Shown: piece after piece, positions 43,810-56,309 of the stretch
Layout: the number at the start of each line of letters is the position of its first letter
Numbering within the stretch: the first letter of the stretch is position 1
Assembly: GCA_038503065.1 (NCBI GenBank)
Contig: JBCAMK010000001.1
Coordinates: 2,046,001-2,110,000, forward strand
Reading direction: 5' to 3'
Source: Paragyromitra xinjiangensis
Lineage: Eukaryota > Ascomycota > Pezizomycetes > Pezizales > Discinaceae
DNA length: 64,000 nt
Program-made: the position numbers and the translations under genes
Notes under the pieces: generated by a model
The model's database searches: none
Seen by the model: only the letters and a program-made list of their open reading frames with translations
What the model was told of the DNA's origin: nothing

Positions 43810-45858
43810 TTAAGCAGCAGTAGGCTCTCCAGCTGGCCTAAACCCCGTCTCCTCTTCCTCTTCCCGGTCCAGCTGCAGCAAGTATGTTTCCCACAACTCA
43901 ATAAGCTATCCCAGTATCAGTCTCGTCTTCTCAAAACCAAAGGCACAAAAAAGACAAAGATAACTCACCTCCTTCTGCGCCTCTACAGCACTCTCCAGGA
44001 AGGTCTCAACAGCACTCTTAAAATCCTCTACCTTTTCTCTCTCAAACCTATCCAACTCTGTCCTCATCAACCTGCCCATATCATCAAACAGCAACCTCGC
44101 CTGATGAACCTTCCTCTCACTATCCCCCACCTCTGCAGACAGCTGATTTAGTCTATCCTGCTGCGTCTTTCCTTGCCTCTGCAACTTCTCAAATGTGCTC
44201 CTCCTTTTCGCGAGCTCCCCTTCCGCTGCATGCCACGAATGGAATGCCTTTTGTCGCTGCTGGAAGGCCAGCTTGATAGAGCCAATAAGTCGGATGTATT
44301 CATCAACGGTGATACCAAGCGTGAGGACATCTTGTTGCGCCTGCCGCTCATGGAGCTCCTTAATGCGGATTTGGAGATCTGAGAGGGTTTCGAGGGGAGA
44401 GGAAAGGGATTTTGATAGTTCGACGGTGGAAAGGGCATGTAGAGAAGAGGAAAAGTCGGAAGCGGCTTCAGCAAGGTCTTTGCGTTGCTTGATTACTGTA
44501 TCAACAGCTTTGAGGAGGGATTTGAGTTGAGTTTCGAGCGCATCAAGATATTGTTTACGGTCGTGGAACCACTATGCTCCTAATCAGTACCTCCCCAAAC
44601 ATACCCGAGGAGGAGTATCATAATGCTCACTTCATCCGTCTCTACAAATTTCCCAACTCCCGTGAACCCGAGGGAACTGAACATGCCCTTACTTTCCCCT
44701 ATTGGCGGCGCCTGCTTCTCCTTATGCTTGATATCGACATTCAAAGCCTCGCTCTCCAAAAACAGCTTCAAGTCCGGATCGTGCTGTAGAATCGGGTGAG
44801 CCGCAGTCTTATTCAACATGCGCTCCAGCGCAGACCGCCTCGACTCAACGAAATTATCATCGAATCTACCAACCGCCTGCTTCTCCGGCGGCGGCGGGGC
44901 CACAACCCCCGGGTTATTATTGTTCAGTGCGCTGTAAAGCCACAGGAAATCCCGATAGCGACGGGATACGGTAAATTCACTGTTCCTATATGCTTTCGAG
45001 GTAGTCTACCACCAATCAGCCCCAACCCACAATATAAACCCCCCTCCCACTCCAATGCCACATGGTAGAGCAACGCACCTTTGTCCGAACCTGATAAACC
45101 GTATGCGCACTCGTCAAATCCCCAACCTTATGCGGATCCCCTACACTAATATCAAACACCGGACCTGCAGGCACCTCCGGCTGTCCCCTATGGCGTTCCG
45201 GACTCCCTCTACCCTCCATGGTCGGAGCCCGCCCCCCATTCTCCGCCTCGTCGTCATCCAATGATACACTCTCCATCGTTTCCGCCCCCCTCAAACTAAT
45301 CCTATTCGCCGCCCCACCAGGGACAGTCCTGGCTGCTCTTGGGCTGTCTTCCTTCTGTGGCGGTTCCGGGGGGGTTTCATGCAGGTGCTTACTCTGCTCA
45401 GATATCGTCTCGGATGGATCTGGGGTAGAGGCGAAGTTATCGCCCAGCGGACCCAATGGACCCAGGTCGTCGTCGATGGCTTCAACACGGGCTACATGCC
45501 GGCCTGGACGGCGCGGGTTGCGACGAGTGGTGGAGGTGCGTGTAGTGGAGGTGGTGGAAGAGGTGGGTTGGGTGTTTTGGGTAGTGGTATTGGCAGTTGG
45601 TGAACCCGATGCTGTTACAAGTAGCGTTAGAACCTACCTACCGAAGGAGGAAGTATAATGATAGTAGTGGTGGAGGGGGTAACCCGGCTTTATTTGATAC
45701 GAACCTTGAATATGATCCTCCTTGAAGGCGTCAGCAGCGTTATCATGGGGGTGAATAGGCGGGGTGCGAGTGTTTACAGATCTCTCATCGCCCCACGGGG
45801 AAGCTCCATCGGTTTCCAGGTCGAGATTGGCCAGCTGCGGGGATGCGCCGGAGCTCAT
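43810..45858 (-). CDS. VPS5: Retromer sorting nexin Vps5 (PX-BAR)
   Basis: Five exons (45858-45705, 45611-45079, 45005-44631, 44571-43969, 43905-43810) give 586 residues. The N-terminal 200 residues are acidic and low-complexity. The PX domain starts at FDISVGDPHKVGD and runs through SRRYRDFLWLY and the Pro-rich loop AVVAPPPPEKQ-like segment to the NFVESRR motif, which together bind PI3P. A long alpha-helical BAR domain follows (repeated KxxE heptads) and forms curved dimers with Vps17. The complex drives endosome-to-Golgi recycling, e.g. of Vps10. Length and order match SNX1/2-type fungal Vps5. Convergent neighbour on the left, head-to-tail with CBF5 on the right. Confidence 0.94.
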
Positions 45859-46456
45859 GGTTGGCCGTGATGTGTGCGGGGAGAGGGGGGGTATTCGGAG
45901 ATTGGTGTAGGACCGGGAGGGTAATTAAAGAGCCCGAGTAGTGAAAGCCTTGAGTAGATGGAGGATGGATGAGAGAATGATGGAGAGCTGAGATGGGGCA
46001 CTTTTTTATTTTTTTATTTTTTGATCTGATACAGCACTTTTCCTTCCTTGATGGTGGTGGTGGTTGCGTATCCGTTCCTCCAACCTGCAGCCGCCTGCAT
46101 GTCTTGGCAGACTCGATCATGTTTCTCTTCTTGTCCCTTCGTCCAACGTGAGAGTCTCTACAACCACAACCACTCCCATTCCAGCAAGTTACTTATACAA
46201 CTTCATATCCCCAATAAACAGCTTGTAAATATTTTAAGAAAAATTGAAACTCGAAAAACTCAAAAAACTTTTCCCAAGAAATCGCAAATTTGCTACTTAT
46301 TTTTTAAGACCTGCTATTCACCAGAAGACCAAAGACGAGCAGGAAAGAAAAACACTCGGGGAGAAAGAAACATAGACGATAAAGAAAGCAAGAAAAGACA
46401 TTTAATTTACAAGATTCGCCCCCTACAACCTTCACCAACTAATTCATAACTGCTTT
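45859..46456. other. Vps5 promoter / CBF5 3' region
   Basis: 0.6 kb with T-run simple sequence near 46003-46022 and a short GGT repeat near 46050. No gene recognised. Confidence 0.4.
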
Positions 46457-48164
46457 TTATGCCTCTTCCCTCTTCTCCTTCTTTTCTTTCTTCTCCTTCT
46501 TCTTCTTCTTGCGCTCCGCCCTCTCCTCCTCTGTCTCCCCAGACTTTCGCTTCTTTTTCTTATCGCCAGAGCCCTCCCTCTCGGCATCAGAATCAGCCGT
46601 TTCTGTGGGGATAGTCATCTCCACGTCGATTCTGCCAACTTCAAGCTTCTCATCCTCACCGACCTCAACGACTTTAAGGTCGGAGTCGGCAGGGGTGTTA
46701 AAATCGGTGTAGGTCTTCTTCCACTGAGCAGGGGTAGACTCATTAGGACGGCCGTATTTCTACAGTTTCAGTTAGCATGAACAAAATTCAACTCTGCCTT
46801 TCTTCGGATGGATCGGATGGACCACTAACATCAAGCTTTCCGTCAACTTTCATCTTCTTCTTCTCAACAGCAACAGGACCCAATCCCCAGCGGCGGGGGT
46901 AAAGGTCACGCTCCATAATACACCGCTTAACCTTCGCGACAACTCCATGATCGCAGGTAGAGAGCTCAACGGTAGACATCTGAGCAATCCCCAAAGCGAT
47001 AGCCTCACCCTTGGTGGTCATCAACACAACTTCCTCCCCAACCTCAATCCCAGCTTCGTAACGAAGAAGACCAGGAATCATGAGCTTAGCACCGTAACAA
47101 ACCGCGTTAACGGCGCTGTCCTTGACAACGATACGCTTGTAGGTGGTAAGGAGAGACTCCAACGGACGAATAACACGGCGGAGATATGATTCGTCGCGGG
47201 TGTTATCCGCGAGCCATTGCGCTGAAGATGAAACATATCAGAATAAGCGTGAAACAAGTTTCAACAAAAATCAAATGTAGCATACCATCCAAAACGTCGT
47301 GCAGAGTGACAATACTATCATTCTCACTCAAAGCCCCAGACCTCACACGCCTCAGCTCCTGCATATGCGCACCAACGCCCAACAACAGACCCAAATGGAC
47401 ACAGAGCGTTCGGATGTAAGTACCAGCCTCGCAGCTGACCCAGAACACGGCGAGGTGCCTGTCGTTGTCGAATTCGAGAAGTTTTGATTCGTGGATAGTC
47501 CTGATACGAAGTTGACGCTTGACGGCAGAGATCAATGGGGGACGCTGGAACAAGGCACCAGTCAAAGTCTCAAGAGCACGGGCCAATTGCTGCTCGGACT
47601 GGATTTTATCGTGAAGACGGAGAACGCAGACATATTCCTTTCCTACGCAACGTTTAGCCGATTTTTCCCCCGGTTACTCTTTTCAAACCAAGAGGGTAGT
47701 ATATACCAGCTCCTTGCTGGGACTTAACGAGGCGCGTAGCACGATCAATGCAGACAATAAGACACCCAGTAACCTTGGGATCTAAAGTACCGCTATGGCC
47801 AGTCTTCTCGCATCTCAAAATCCTCTTAACCCAAGCAACAACCTCATGGGAGCTAGGGTTGCTCGGCTTGTCCAAATTAATCACACCGCTGCTGATGTAG
47901 CTCTTGAGTTCACGTTTCAACGGCGCGCACCCATTGGGTATGGGGGTGAAATGACCGGTTCGCACAAGAAGGTTGTTGTAATTCTTGAGCAGTAAACTAA
48001 ACGAGAACGTTAAAGAAATCAGCGAGGGGTTCAAGCCACAGCCACGCAGAGAAAAAGAGAAACAGGGAAACGACTTACGGCCATTGAGAAGTATCGACCG
48101 AGGGGGTGGTAGCCTCGGGTTTGATTGAGTAGTCCTCCGACTCCTGCTTATTAACGAGCTCCAT
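46457..48164 (-). CDS. CBF5: Cbf5/dyskerin, H/ACA snoRNP pseudouridine synthase
   Basis: Five exons (48164-48079, 47996-47707, 47642-47286, 47221-46830, 46759-46457) give 475 residues. It isomerises uridines in rRNA and snRNA guided by H/ACA RNAs, with Nop10, Nhp2 and Gar1, in the nucleolus. The DKCLD-type N-terminus leads into the TruB domain; Asp101 in [11 protein letters not shown] is the catalytic aspartate. The [15 protein letters not shown] block is conserved. A PUA domain follows ([19 protein letters not shown]... to about residue 345). The tail is the usual KKE/KKR-rich nuclear-localisation stretch. Divergent from GPC1 with a 0.7-kb shared promoter. Confidence 0.97.
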
Positions 48165-48870
48165 TGCGAATTGTGGGTAGTGGTCGTTGATGGACTCGTG
48201 CTGCTTTGCTGCTGCTGCTCGTAGGAGGTTGGGTCAAGCGTTCACAGTCGAGGTCGAAAAAAATCTTTTGCGGTTGGTGGGCGAATGACTAAGCCACAGA
48301 TATCTGCCCCGCCACGGCCTTGGCGTAGATTGACGAGCCACAGCAGGCCAAACACAAGCCACAGGCAACCCACGCACCGTCACTCGCGTGGAATTAGCCA
48401 CGTTTCATGTTTCAGCCGTAATCATTTGGTTGGGGCAGAGGATGCGGTTTCACGTGTGCTACAGGAAAGTTGGTGACGGTTGGGAAGAGACGTTCTTTTT
48501 TCCTCTGCTGCAGCACATAATTACTTACATGCACCACCTCTTTGTCCGTTTCGCAATAAGCATATCTGGCTGTTTGACTTCTCGCTCCTGTTGATCCTGT
48601 ACTCATCTCCCAACGTTGTCTCAGGGGAAGTTTTTTCTTCGCTTAGCTTCGTAATTTCGAGTTCTTCCACCTCTGTCCGTTCTATTCTGTTCTGTCCTGT
48701 TCCGTTTTATTCTGTTGCCAGCTCCCCCCAAAGCTTCCCACTTATTCTCGCCAAGCCCACCTTCCGTCATCGCCGCAAAGCTACCCTCCTCCTATCAAGA
48801 CAATCCAAGTACCTATCCTGCTCGATAAACAACTACATGCAAACAGCCTTCTAGTGAATCTAGTCCAAAG
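48165..48870. promoter_or_regulatory. Divergent promoter CBF5 / GPC1
   Basis: Shared 706-bp upstream region. Pyrimidine-rich over the last 200 bp before the GPC1 ATG (48871). No clear TATA. Open frames inside are not supported. Confidence 0.4.
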
Positions 48871-50540
48871 ATGGCTCCTCCTCCGTCTTCATCGTCTTCG
48901 TCTTTCCCTAGCCCTCAACAGGATATGCATATCCCAGATAACTCCGTCAGTTCTGACTCCCCGCCTGCCTCACCAACGCTCTCTCGATCTCCCTCCTACG
49001 CTGGCTCCGTGGCCAACAGCGATGACTGGGATTTCCCCCCTCTCGACAAGCTCACCGTCTTCGACTTCTTGGACCAGTTCACGCTCCCCCAGCAGCTCGA
49101 AAAAATCAATAAACGTATTCAAATTCAGAGCGAGACCCTCAAAAAGCACAGGGATAAGGTAAAGCTGCAATACGTCAAGCATAAGGAGACTGTGCTAAAG
49201 AAAACGGATGTGGAATTCGAAAAATATAAGGATAAGTTCAGTCAGGGACTGGATAAGCTTGTAGATAAGTGGGGGGATACTAAAGTTATCTCCACGAGGG
49301 AGAAGCTTGCGTTCGTAGTGGGTGTTTGCAATATCTTTATTACCGGATTTTTGATCGGCGGATATCCGTAGGTCTCCCTTCTCTCTGCATCATAGTCACA
49401 AATCACAGTAGAAGCTTATACAGCGCTTTATAGAGAATGGGTTCATATTTGGTACTCGCTACAACTGCTATACTTCATGCCAGTCCGCTACTACACCTAC
49501 CACAAGCGCGGCTATCACTACTTCCTCGCCGATCTCTGCTACTTCGTCAACGTCCTTCTCTTACTCTCTATCTGGGTTTTCCCTAACTCTCGCCGTCTTA
49601 TGATTTCGACCTATTGTCTCGCATACGGAAATAACGCCTGGGCAATAGCTATGTGGAGGAATTCTTTAGTCTTTCACTCACTCGATAAAGTTACTTCACT
49701 ATTTATCCATATCATGCCTCCAGTGGTTCTACACTGCCTTGTACATCTAGCAGACCCAGCTTTCGTCGATACAAGATTTCCAGCGATTAGCCGGGTCAAG
49801 AATGTCGAGCACTATGGGCTGAGAGAAATGATCATTTGGGCGACTATTCCATACGGGATCTGGCAGTTATCCTACCATGTTTTCATCACCGTTAGTTATC
49901 ATCTTTCGCAGTTCTTCCCGATTCCCATTTATACTGATATTTCCACAGGTTCGGAGACGCGATAAAATTGCCGCTGGCCGCCCAACGTCGTTCACGTGGC
50001 TCAGGAAAAGCTATGCCAAGACTTGGATTGGAAAGCTTGTTTTGATGCTCCCTGAGAGCCTCCAGGAATCCGCATTCATGTTCATCCAGTACTCGTACGC
50101 CGTAGCTACAATGCTTCCCTGCCCGTTCTGGTTCTACCATCGCAGTTCCTCAGCCTTGTTCATCTCGGCTGTTGGGCTCTGGAGCGTATACAATGGGGCT
50201 ACATACTACAGTAGTCCTTCCCTCCTTCAGTTGCCTATCTTGAATCACCCATGCTAACCACTTCTCAGTCGATGTGTTCGGAACCCGCTTCCAGAAGGAG
50301 CTTGAGCAGCTGAAGAAAGATGTTGCGAGATGGCAGGAAATGCCCTCGAGCCCTCACACCACTCCAAGTGACGAAAAATCCCAGGCAGGTGCTGAAGGCC
50401 ATCAAAGAAATAATAGCCTCAATAATATTGAGCCCCTCAATATGAAGACTACAACCAGTGCTAGGGAGTCCATGAAAGAAGACGGAGTGGAAGTTAGAGA
50501 GAGGAACGTCACAATCACCACAACAACTAGCACCTCATAA
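48871..50540 (+). CDS. GPC1: Glycerophosphocholine acyltransferase Gpc1
   Basis: Four exons (48871-49367, 49434-49890, 49949-50210, 50269-50540) give 495 residues. It re-acylates glycerophosphocholine to lysophosphatidylcholine from acyl-CoA, part of phosphatidylcholine remodelling. The Ser/Pro-rich cytosolic N-terminus is followed by a Lys/Glu-rich helix, then about eight membrane segments including VRYYTYHKRGYHYFLADLCYFVN, a hallmark of the family (formerly DUF2838), YCLAYGNNAWA and WRNSLVFHS. The hydrophilic C-terminus has a short charged coiled coil. All three introns restore the family sequence exactly. Confidence 0.95.
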
Positions 50541-51133
50541 CGGTAAATTTCGGAAGGGTGTTTCCACGGGTTAGGTGGTGTGTTGCTTGGGTATTCTTTC
50601 TTTTTCTTTCTGGTTCTTTAGGTTTCACCTTGAAGGGTGTTTCTTGAGGGGAGCGTGTAGCATGCACTATGGACAAATGTCCTAATACTGCAGGAAAGCT
50701 ACTGGTGAGTGTAAACGAATAGGTATGTTGTACGCGATACAGGGCTTATGGTTAATGGCGTTTTTCTATTCTATTTCTACTTTGCTTTAATCCCATTCAC
50801 TCATGCTCGGTACGAGATATGATTATTAGTGGTTTGTAGGCAAGGGTATTTGAAAGATGATCGTATGCATTTTCAATATTCAATTCTAAGCATAGTGGTT
50901 GATATACGATGGTTATGTGTAATTTCTAGCAACGGATACCATGTGGATTTTATATAGATACATGTAGTTTCGCACGCCCCAGGATTCCGACGCTAGAAAG
51001 AGGTCTAGGACGGTATGTACATAATAATCATTGGCATTAGTACTCCTACGAGTGGTGCTATGTCCACCCTCCGACTTCAGTTCTATTATTTTATTTTCAC
51101 ACAGACGTTCAACACACTCAGAACAGGTACATA

Positions 51134-51339
51134 CCGTATAAACTCGAGAGAGTGGACTTGACGCTAAGATGCTGGGATTGCCTCGACAAGTAAGGTGCCA
51201 GCTAAAGGGGTCAGAGCTGAGCAGAAATTTGTTAGAGCCTTACCTCTATAAGCAATCCCAAACCTCTATAAGCAATCCCAAACCTCTATAAGCAATCCCA
51301 AAGTCTTAGCGTTAAGTCCACTCTCTCGAGATAATACGG
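51134..51339. mobile_element. 206-bp MITE with internal 20-bp tandem repeat
   Basis: TA-flanked inverted ends of about 38 bp (CCGTATAAACTCGAGAGAG... / ...CTCTCTCGAGATAATACGG, few mismatches). Just inside the right end are three perfect 20-bp units ACCTCTATAAGCAATCCCAA at 51242-51301. Confidence 0.8.
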
Positions 51340-51849
51340 TACGCTATATATTCAAGGTAGTAAGAATTATAATTTCAACTCTCGAGTTGGTTGGTCTAGT
51401 CGCTTCACCGCTAGCTGAGCGAGTAAGTAACTAGAGAAATTTAAACACCTATCCACAGATTAGCTAAACTGCATCAAATCACCCTAAATACCTCCACAAT
51501 TTTTGACACGAACTAGTCGTCAACATCTTTACTAGCTAGTCCAGTAAAGCTATTCCCCAATCTTACAAAGCCCCCATCTAGCCATGACCAAGAAAAATTC
51601 CTGCTTTGGTGCTCTTAATTTTTGATTACATTATGCTTGGCCTATATATACTTGTAACCAGAAGGTTGGATGTATCCAACGGTCGAACCAATAATCAGTC
51701 ATTGGGATATGTTTCTTTTGTTGTTTTTTATGAGATCGGGAGGTACAGAATCTTAAGGCTCGGATGATTGATTTTGGGAGTCGTATTCCACGCAGGCCAC
51801 AGCGCACGCCCACATATAATCAGGACAAAAAAATTTCTCAACCTTCGGT

Positions 51850-52470
51850 CTCTAAAAAGTGAAATAAATGAATCATTTGATTCATAAACAAGGGACGTCT
51901 CTTGTAAATGTATCACTAAGATGCGATTGTTGATGCATTATCTCTACAAGGTAAAATAGATGCATCCTCATACACATTTACTGATGCATTTTCCAGTGGT
52001 AATTTTGGGAAAGGTATAGGGAAAGGAATCGGGATTTGTATACTTGGGAAAGGTGTAGAGAAAGGCATCAGGAAATGTGCTAGGAAAGGCGTTAAGAAAC
52101 GTGTGTGAAAAGTGTAGGGGAAGGCATCAGGAAATGTGCTAGAAAATGCAGCATCTTCTGGCACATTTCCTGACTTCTTTTTAGAAGAATTTTTTTCTGC
52201 TCTAGTACTTGGGAAAGGCATCATTTTGCACTCTTTTAATTCGTTTATTGATTCATTTATCGATTCATTTCAATTGATTCATTCCTTTGATGCCTTTCTA
52301 CTACCAATATTGTATCAATATTCTACTAGTAAAACAACACGTTTACTGATTCATTCTCCCATATAAAAATTTTGCTGGTAAAATGACGCATTTGCTGATT
52401 CATTTCCCCATACAAATATTTGGCCTAGTAGTCTGATGCATTTCCTGATTCGTTTCCCCCCGCTGTAGAG
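51850..52470. mobile_element. 621-bp non-autonomous transposon, relative of 20428-21270
   Basis: Right end ...CCCCGCTGTAGAG and decayed left end CTCTAAAAAGTG..., flanked by GGT on both sides (51847-51849 and 52471-52473), i.e. a 3-bp duplication as in the other copy. The interior is again built of ATGAATCA and GGCATCAGGAAATGTG type repeats. No transposase. Confidence 0.65.
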
Positions 52471-53540
52471 GGTCCACCCGATTACCTCCCTACTAGAGCT
52501 CCTACGAGAACCTCCTGGCAATTGCTGATTAGGAAGCCCGTTTTCAACATTTTTCTTTATTACGATACCAAGCAATATATGATGATTTCTCCCTTTCTTC
52601 CTTTTTCCTTCCGCCGGCGATCGCGACTAATGCATGCGCAGCAGCACCACCAAGTAACTCAAAACCCGAAAACAAGTAAATATTTACTAGATAAGGCACT
52701 ACTACTTTTAGATCTTCAATGGTCCGCTTAGTTCCACTCGAGCTCAGTTCCCAAAGCATCCTAATTAAGTAGCTGTAAGAATGCTTCTTAGCTTTGTGAC
52801 CGATTACCAAAGGTCGTTAATATTCCACATAAGGTTTCGTGTAGTTTAAGGATTAGTCCATCAAAGACCCCCAGATAAATCTGAGCTACCGAAAGAGTTT
52901 ATATTGAACCCTCCTCGAAACCAATAATCATCCTTAGCTATCCCCGCCCATCTAAGACCTAGCTCGCTGCTCTATAGCCAAAAGCTGAGATCTAATAAAT
53001 TAATTTCATTTTCTTGAGCCACCAATCAGATAGAGGGGAATTTAAGAACTCTCTAGGGGGGGCTTGACGGGATCACTTAAAGGTGGAAGCGCGACATAGA
53101 AACAATAGCATGGTTACGACCCTTTACCTCATAAGGTTTATAATATCTATCTCCTAATAGATAGTCCTGACCCTCTTGAAAGATAATCAAAGTCTTCGAT
53201 CTACAAGTGTTACGCCACTAAGGCCTTTTCGGGGAAAAGATATATACCGGCAAACATCAGACACAATTATCGTTACTAGAAATAAACTCACAAAACACCT
53301 GAAGTATCCTCAAGTACTCTATTACTAGTGCTTTGGACAAGGCTCAAAGAAGCATTTGCCAGTTTTATTATAGCAGTGATGGCTGAGAAACGGATATAAC
53401 AGCATTGGGCACACTCTTCAAGAACCCAAATCTAGACTCAGTCACTCCTATAGGCATGATAAAACGGGACTCTTGCCATCGAGGCAGGAAACAGTAGGCA
53501 CCACTCAACAGCAACAATGGAGACCCAAGGATATGGTGTA

Positions 53541-53871
53541 CAGTAGACTCTCGATATAAGCATACGCTCAGGACCAAAAAATCTATGCTTACAGTAGACT
53601 CTCGATATAAGCATCCTCGATATAAGCATATGGTTGGGAGGTCCCGTTTCCACTTGCACACATAAAGTCTACCGCTATCTAAGCATAGCCTCGATATAAG
53701 CATAGATTTTTTGGTCTCGAGCGTATGCTTATATCGAGAGTCTACTGTATATCGAGGCTATGCTTAGATAGAGGTAGACTTTATATGTGCAAGTGGAAAC
53801 GGGACCTCCCAACCATATGCTTATAGAGAGAATATGCTTATATCGAGGATGCTTATATCGAGAGTCTACTG
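53541..53871. mobile_element. Outer pogo/Tc1-like MITE, interrupted by its own relative
   Basis: Ends CAGTAGACTCTCGATATAAGC and the reverse complement, TA on both sides (53539-53540, 53872-53873). Subterminal repeats of CTCGATATAAGCAT. If 53592-53749 is removed the remaining 173 bp align with the reverse complement of the inner copy. Confidence 0.8.
53592..53747. mobile_element. Inner 156-bp MITE nested in the outer copy, opposite orientation
   Basis: Complete element with the same CAGTAGACTCTCG ends and TA on both sides (53590-53591, 53748-53749), inserted at the TA of a TATATCGAG motif of the outer copy. Confidence 0.8.
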
Positions 53872-54366
53872 TAGCTGAAATCTAATAACTCTGCCAAGTC
53901 CACAAAATAAGGCAGGTGCAGCGCTGAGGCAAAAAAGTTGGAGATTACTTATCCGACTCGGTCAGTTCTCGTGAAGCCATGTGACCTGTGAAACCAGTTA
54001 TCAATCCGCTAAGATACTACGACTAAAAACTCCGGGCGATTAATTTTACGATCAATAACAGGGCCGAAACCTTTCCCAATCGATATCGATAGCAGCAGGA
54101 ACTTCACCCGAGTTTACCCCTATCTTCGCCTTAGATTACTAGCTAAAGTGATTAACCCTAACGTACAAAGACAGCATTATTTTTTCGTGGGTTTAAGTAA
54201 ACTAAATTTACACACGAGGTGGACCATTAATATTAATTTGAGCCAACCCCAAGCCTGCCTATCACACTACGGCCACTCCAACCTTCGAGAATTGCCAATA
54301 CTTTAAGCCTACCCTGACCTACCAAGATAACTACATATTGGCGTAATTAAGTGTACCCCACACGTA

Positions 54367-54600
54367 CAGTCGCGTCCGGAAAGTCCTAGCACCCTACAAC
54401 CCAATGATGGCTACAACCAGATAGTTACGGATCAAGCTAGAGAACAGTAAATAAAAAGGGAGAAAATATATATAAATACTGACCTGCCGCACAACATTCA
54501 ATCACTTTGTATAGCAATCTTCTACAGAAATTACAGCCCCAATCCGCCGGCAGTCACGTTCAGTAGAGAGGAGGGTGTCAGGACTTTCCGGGCGCGACCG
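54367..54600. mobile_element. 234-bp Tc1/mariner-type MITE
   Basis: TA-flanked ends CAGTCGCGTCCGGAAAGTCC and the counterpart ending GGGCGCGACCG; about 30 bp inverted repeats with a few mismatches. No coding capacity. Confidence 0.8.
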
Positions 54601-55206
54601 TACATGTATATGCAATCTTGCCGGCTGCAGGTATCATGAGTACATGTATTACTCACAGCAAACGTAAAATACATAAAATTCAAATGTAAGTTAACCAACT
54701 AGCCCATTTATATGGCAAAGTGAGGGCGAATCAGAATTGCTATCACCAAGAGGCACGATCAAGCCTGACATGGGTAGTAAGGCATGCATGATGCACCACC
54801 TCAACCATGTTAGCATGTATGACCTTATTTTGTCATATCAGCTACTAATTCGCCCTCAGATAAGAATCTATAAGCTCAAGCAAATACCACTTGAACAAAC
54901 ATTGCACTGTCCCAGCCAAGCTGAGAAGTCCCATCAGCAATGTAGCAACAAACCAAATATAACACACTAGTGTAATCATGAGAACGCGCATTGTAACCAC
55001 ACAATTCTCTAAGTTAGCTCGATCAGAGGCCGCACATTCTCAACGCTTCGGGGCGTAAAGCTCCCAGTCAAGTGAAAATTTTACTCAGTAGAATCTCGCC
55101 TGAATCTAGGTCAGCGAGTGTGTCGGACAGGGATTCGGACCTCGCCTATTCTGTGGTCGATAGTGAGTTGGGGAGTAATAATAACTAATCAATAGGTATT
55201 TATGTA

Positions 55207-55321
55207 TAAGCGTACGGGGGTGAAGTTGGAACGGCCAGGATGCTCAGTTATAACGATTAAACTACAAAAAACAGTTTTCTAGTACCCTTGCCGTTCCAAC
55301 TTCGCCCCTCCCATACGCTTG
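55207..55321. mobile_element. 115-bp MITE
   Basis: TA-flanked inverted ends of about 30 bp containing GTTGGAACGGC / GCCGTTCCAAC. The short AT-rich centre has no features. Confidence 0.75.
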
Positions 55322-55568
55322 TACCACAGCTATCTACCTAAAACCGCCTAGTAAACCATACATGTAGTCTCGTGCCCACGCTGCAGTTGAGTCCCCCAGA
55401 TTTTTTTCAATATTTGGTGTTTAAAATCTAGATTCTCTCTAGGAAAAATCGCGTCAACCACCCAAAATAAATAGCGATTTTCCCAAAAGATTTGGAATCG
55501 AGATTAAGTAAACCAGTAGTCGAGAAGCGAACAGCATGCCGAGAGTAATTAACGAGTGAATGTGAATA

Positions 55569-55637
55569 CAGTAAAACCTATCATAATTCCAGCCAAACTC
55601 CGGGAACAGCCAACTAGAATTATGATAGGTTTTACTA
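55569..55637. mobile_element. 69-bp mini-MITE
   Basis: CAGTAAAACCTATCATAATTC and its near-exact reverse complement, TA-flanked, with only about 27 bp between. The last base of the right end is changed. Confidence 0.75.
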
Positions 55638-55769
55638 TACGTAGGTAGCATTGATGAAGAAATCATAGATCGGCAAGGGCGAAACCATATTTTGCAATAA
55701 CTACATGCAGCCCAAAAATTTCTAGCCTAATATTGCAACTCTATGACCTAAGAACTGCAGAAGGCAGGC

Positions 55770-55826
55770 GCGCCATAGCTTAAGGGCTGGATGCGTGTAT
55801 AATCTATCTAACTATTTATCTATCTA
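55770..55826 (+). mobile_element. 57-bp 5'-truncated retro-insertion with tetranucleotide tail
   Basis: Flanked by exact 12-bp direct repeats CAGAAGGCAGGC (55758-55769, 55827-55838). The body GCCATAGCTTAAGGGCTGG... ends in a degenerate (ATCT)n tail. Related 3' ends, each also followed by a tetranucleotide run, lie at 56263-56309 and 57561-57607. This is the footprint of a LINE/SINE-type 3' end. Confidence 0.6.
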
Positions 55827-55995
55827 CAGAAGGCAGGCCGTGTTTTGGTCGGAATGTGGAAGGAATTCAGGAGGGCAAGAAGAGCGGAGAGAGAAGAGAG
55901 AGAAGAAGATGAAAGAGAGTTGGGGTGGGGATATGGAGATTTAGAAAGATAAAATTGTATACGGAAAGGAATGTGGGCTGAAAATTTTGTTGTTA

Positions 55996-56188
55996 CAGTA
56001 CACTCACCCTATAAGAATACTTTTTATAAGAATATTCTTAGTGGAGAGCTCCCTGAAACTAACTCCCTAGTCCGTATTTGGTAAAGCCTCCCCTATAAAC
56101 TTTCTTTATTGGGTTAGATCACTCTTCTTATAAGAATATTCTTCTGCACTCTCGGCCCCGACAGTATTCTTATAGAGCGATTGTACTG
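55996..56188. mobile_element. 193-bp TA-flanked MITE
   Basis: CAGTACACTCACCCTATAAG... and ...CTTATAGAGCGATTGTACTG with TA on both sides. AAGAATATTC motifs repeat inside. No coding capacity. Confidence 0.8.
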
Positions 56189-56262
56189 TATGGATTTATT
56201 TGGTTTTTGTTATTGTTATTTTTATTGTTTTGTTTGTTAGTGTTTGCTAGTTATCGTCATAA

Positions 56263-56309
56263 CCCATAGGGTTGGATACGTAAATGAAATATCTATCTAT
56301 CTATCTACT
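56263..56309 (+). repeat. Second copy of the retro 3'-end motif with (ATCT)n tail
   Basis: CATAGGGTTGGATACGTAAATGAAATATC followed by about five CTAT units; diverged from 55772-55801. It is followed by AGGCCGTGTTTTGGT, as is the first copy. Confidence 0.5.

Noticed and set aside
51242..51301. Three perfect 20-bp direct repeats as a CRISPR-like array
   Set aside because: No spacers; the units are adjacent and sit inside a MITE in a eukaryotic genome.
53541..53871. Complex regulatory palindrome or attachment site
   Set aside because: Fully explained by one MITE nested in another of the same family.
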